NCBI GenBank assembly: GCA_000333855.2
Contig: CM007345.1
Coordinates: forward strand, 163,947-227,946
DNA from: Endotrypanum monterogeii
Taxonomy: Eukaryota; Euglenozoa; Kinetoplastea; Trypanosomatida; Trypanosomatidae
DNA: 64,000 bases
Reading direction: 5' to 3'
Part shown: positions 62,500-64,000 of the stretch, piece by piece
How the letters are laid out: each line of letters begins with the position of its first letter
Numbering within the stretch: the stretch's first letter is position 1
Made by a program: the position numbers and the translations under genes
The notes under the pieces: model-generated
Databases searched by the model: none
What the model was told of the DNA's origin: nothing
The model's input: the letters and a program-made list of their open reading frames with translations, nothing else

Positions 62500-64000
62500 T
62501 GCGGCTATGAAAATAAATGTGAGCGATCTGGTGGAGATGTGTGGGTCGCTGCGAGGGCAAGAAGAAGAGACTGAACAACACCAATCAGCAACGGTGCTCG
62601 CTTGCTGATGAGTGGAGGGCGTTTAAAAATAGGGGGATTGACTACTACGATAAATCCACTACAAGGCCTAGAAACAAATCAATGGAGCTAAACGAGACAA
62701 AAAAAAAAGAGGCTGATATGCTACACAGCTGTTCTATCAGATACGCCTTTGGAAGGTCTTCTTGTGTGTGTGTGTAAGAGAGAAAGAGTACGTGTGTGTT
62801 TTCACAGCTCAACTCCCCCTCCCCCCCTCTCTCTTTTCCCTTTCAGCAGGCGTTGATGCCTACACAAAGGTAGAAGCACTGGTCAGAGATAAAACTTCTC
62901 AAAACTGAAGGAGACGACAAATAGGCGAGGAAGGAAGCAGGGTCACTCCCAAGGGAAATGAGCTGAGGTCCTCCTGCGTGTCAAAAGCCTCGAAATCTCG
63001 AGGAGCGTATCAGCAACGTTGTCTATCGAGACTGAAGAGAGAGGAAGGAATAGACGTATTGGAGGTGGGTGTAAGGTGAAAAAAACAAAAAAAATGATAC
63101 GCTACACTATACAAATATCTAACAGACCGCTTGCCTGTTTCATATCCTGTAAAGTGAACAGCAACCTCGTGATGCTCGCGACGCGAGGTGCACAGGAGGG
63201 AGAAACGGAGGACGCAGAACCTAAATGAGGGGATGAGGGGGGGAAAGAAGTTTGTGAGGTTTAGGTCGCGAAAGAAGAAAGAAAAACAAAGGTACTTGAG
63301 ATTACGAAGCACAGTTTTCCTTTGAAAAAATAAACGAACTCATTGGGACGTACCAAAATCGACATCTCCTTTATGCCGGTAGCCTCGCGCGTGTCCCTCG
63401 GGTTGAACCCGGGGATCGCCTCCCCGCGAGTGGGCGCCGATGACCGGGTGAGAGGCATCCGAGTCACGGGAGCACGCTGCCCGTAGTGTGTATGTGTGTG
63501 TGTGCATGGTGCAGGGGACTGAACGGTGGACCGCTGGTCCTGCGCAACGCCCCCCCCCCTCCATTACCTGAGCGCTGACGTGAGGTGCAACACCTCGCCG
63601 GGTCTTTCCTGCGCCATAGGCACCTTCCCCCACCCCTTGGATCTGCATGGAAAGCGGGCCAGCATCGGCATGAGGATGGGGACAACTTAGCTTGTTCGCA
63701 CGGGCTGAGTGCGAGACTCGTCCCGTCACCCTGCGATGGTGCTTTCCCTTGTCATCGGGGGTGGTCGGGACGGGGGAGGAGGGAAGGAGGGAAATAAAAA
63801 GAAAGAGTCCAACAATATCTTCTCGCCGCCACTCCCCTTGTGCCACCGGGTGTGCCATCATGTGTATGGAAAAAAAAAAAGGAGGAGAGCGGCACCGGCT
63901 CCCGCACACCGAGCACCTGGAATGAGAGGAGCGACAGCATCTGGGCACAAACGGGTCATCAAACAGAAAAAGAGGGAGCAACGATAAAAACATTTTTAAA
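62500..64000. other. spacer to window edge, with a coding-like stretch
   Basis: Between 62500 and 63260 nothing is recognised beyond purine-rich spacer. From about 63377 to 63690 the minus strand has coding-like base periodicity interrupted by a stop (entered separately). Beyond 63690, purine-rich plus-strand sequence and an A10 run are seen. No complete gene is supported. Confidence 0.5.
63261..63671 (-). pseudogene. possible interrupted small gene
   Basis: On the minus strand two short frames lie in the same phase. One runs from the ATG at 63671 to a TAA at 63566-63564 (35 residues, with MPMLARFPCRSKGWGKV). The other runs from the ATG at 63458 to a stop at 63263-63261 (65 residues, with RGEAIPGFNPRDTREATGIK). 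By eye, codon third positions are mostly G or C through both and through the bases between, unlike the surrounding spacer, up to about 63377. The single TAA separates them. No family is recognised. It could be a decayed gene, a sequencing error, two tiny frames or chance in a GC-rich patch. Confidence 0.2.

Noticed and set aside
63388..63420. T-arm-like sequence GGTTCAACCC on the minus strand
   Set aside because: The stem does not pair properly around a TTC loop and no acceptor stem, D arm or anticodon arm could be fitted.
63340..63993. 217-codon minus-strand frame at the right edge
   Set aside because: Third positions are not GC-biased as in real genes here, and the start is a Phe/Ser-rich pyrimidine tract.

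Overview
The window looks like a nuclear chromosome segment from a trypanosomatid flagellate of the Leishmania/Leptomonas/Crithidia group. Every convincing gene lies on the minus strand, head to tail and without introns. Spacers are long and full of homopolymers, (CA)n, (TA)n and (GA)n tracts. Upstream of several start codons there is a pyrimidine tract followed by an AG, the layout expected for spliced-leader trans-splicing. Coding regions are GC-rich with strong third-position GC, which also makes many false antisense reading frames. The whole window therefore appears to be part of one polycistronic unit transcribed from right to left. Three assembly gaps (960-1068, 14813-15472, 48981-49000) sit in or beside (TA)n tracts.

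In transcription order: a 95-aa small membrane protein (62.5 kb); a 664-aa AN1-type zinc-finger protein with a probable ubiquitin-like C-terminus (61.2 kb); a 162-aa coiled-coil protein (58.6 kb); a 301-aa helical protein with a C-terminal membrane segment (57.6 kb); the second-largest subunit of RNA polymerase I (55.2 kb); raptor of TOR complex 1 (48.1 kb); a 2017-aa protein with a CLU-like central region (42.2 kb); a 415-aa protein with a CIMIP2/FAM166-like flagellar motif (35.5 kb); a 101-aa single-span membrane protein (32.6 kb); a probable F-type ATP synthase subunit e (31.4 kb); a 190-aa possibly mitochondrial protein (29.9 kb); a Siw14-type atypical dual-specificity phosphatase (28.7 kb); a membrane-anchored J-like protein lacking HPD (26.8 kb); a 667-aa alpha-solenoid-like protein (24.9 kb); SCD6 (21.4 kb); a mitochondrial-type ABCB half transporter (13.7 kb); a UBP-like single-RRM protein (10.3 kb); a 560-aa orphan (7.0 kb); and the UBP1-type single-RRM protein (3.8 kb).

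The known functions are growth control (raptor), rRNA and, in some relatives, surface-antigen transcription (Pol I), mRNA storage and turnover (SCD6, two UBP-type proteins), mitochondrial energy and transport (subunit e, ABCB, small membrane proteins), inositol pyrophosphate or phosphatase signalling (Siw14-like) and the flagellum (CIMIP2-like motif). From memory, the order UBP - ABC transporter - SCD6 - subunit e - Pol I subunit resembles a block on Trypanosoma brucei chromosome 11 and part of Leishmania chromosome 25. No tRNA, rRNA, transposon, CRISPR array or strand switch was recognised. The oddest items are a perfect 22-bp hairpin inside the 2017-aa gene whose two strands encode nearly the same peptide, the large insertion in the Siw14-like phosphatase, and a coding-like but interrupted stretch near the right end.
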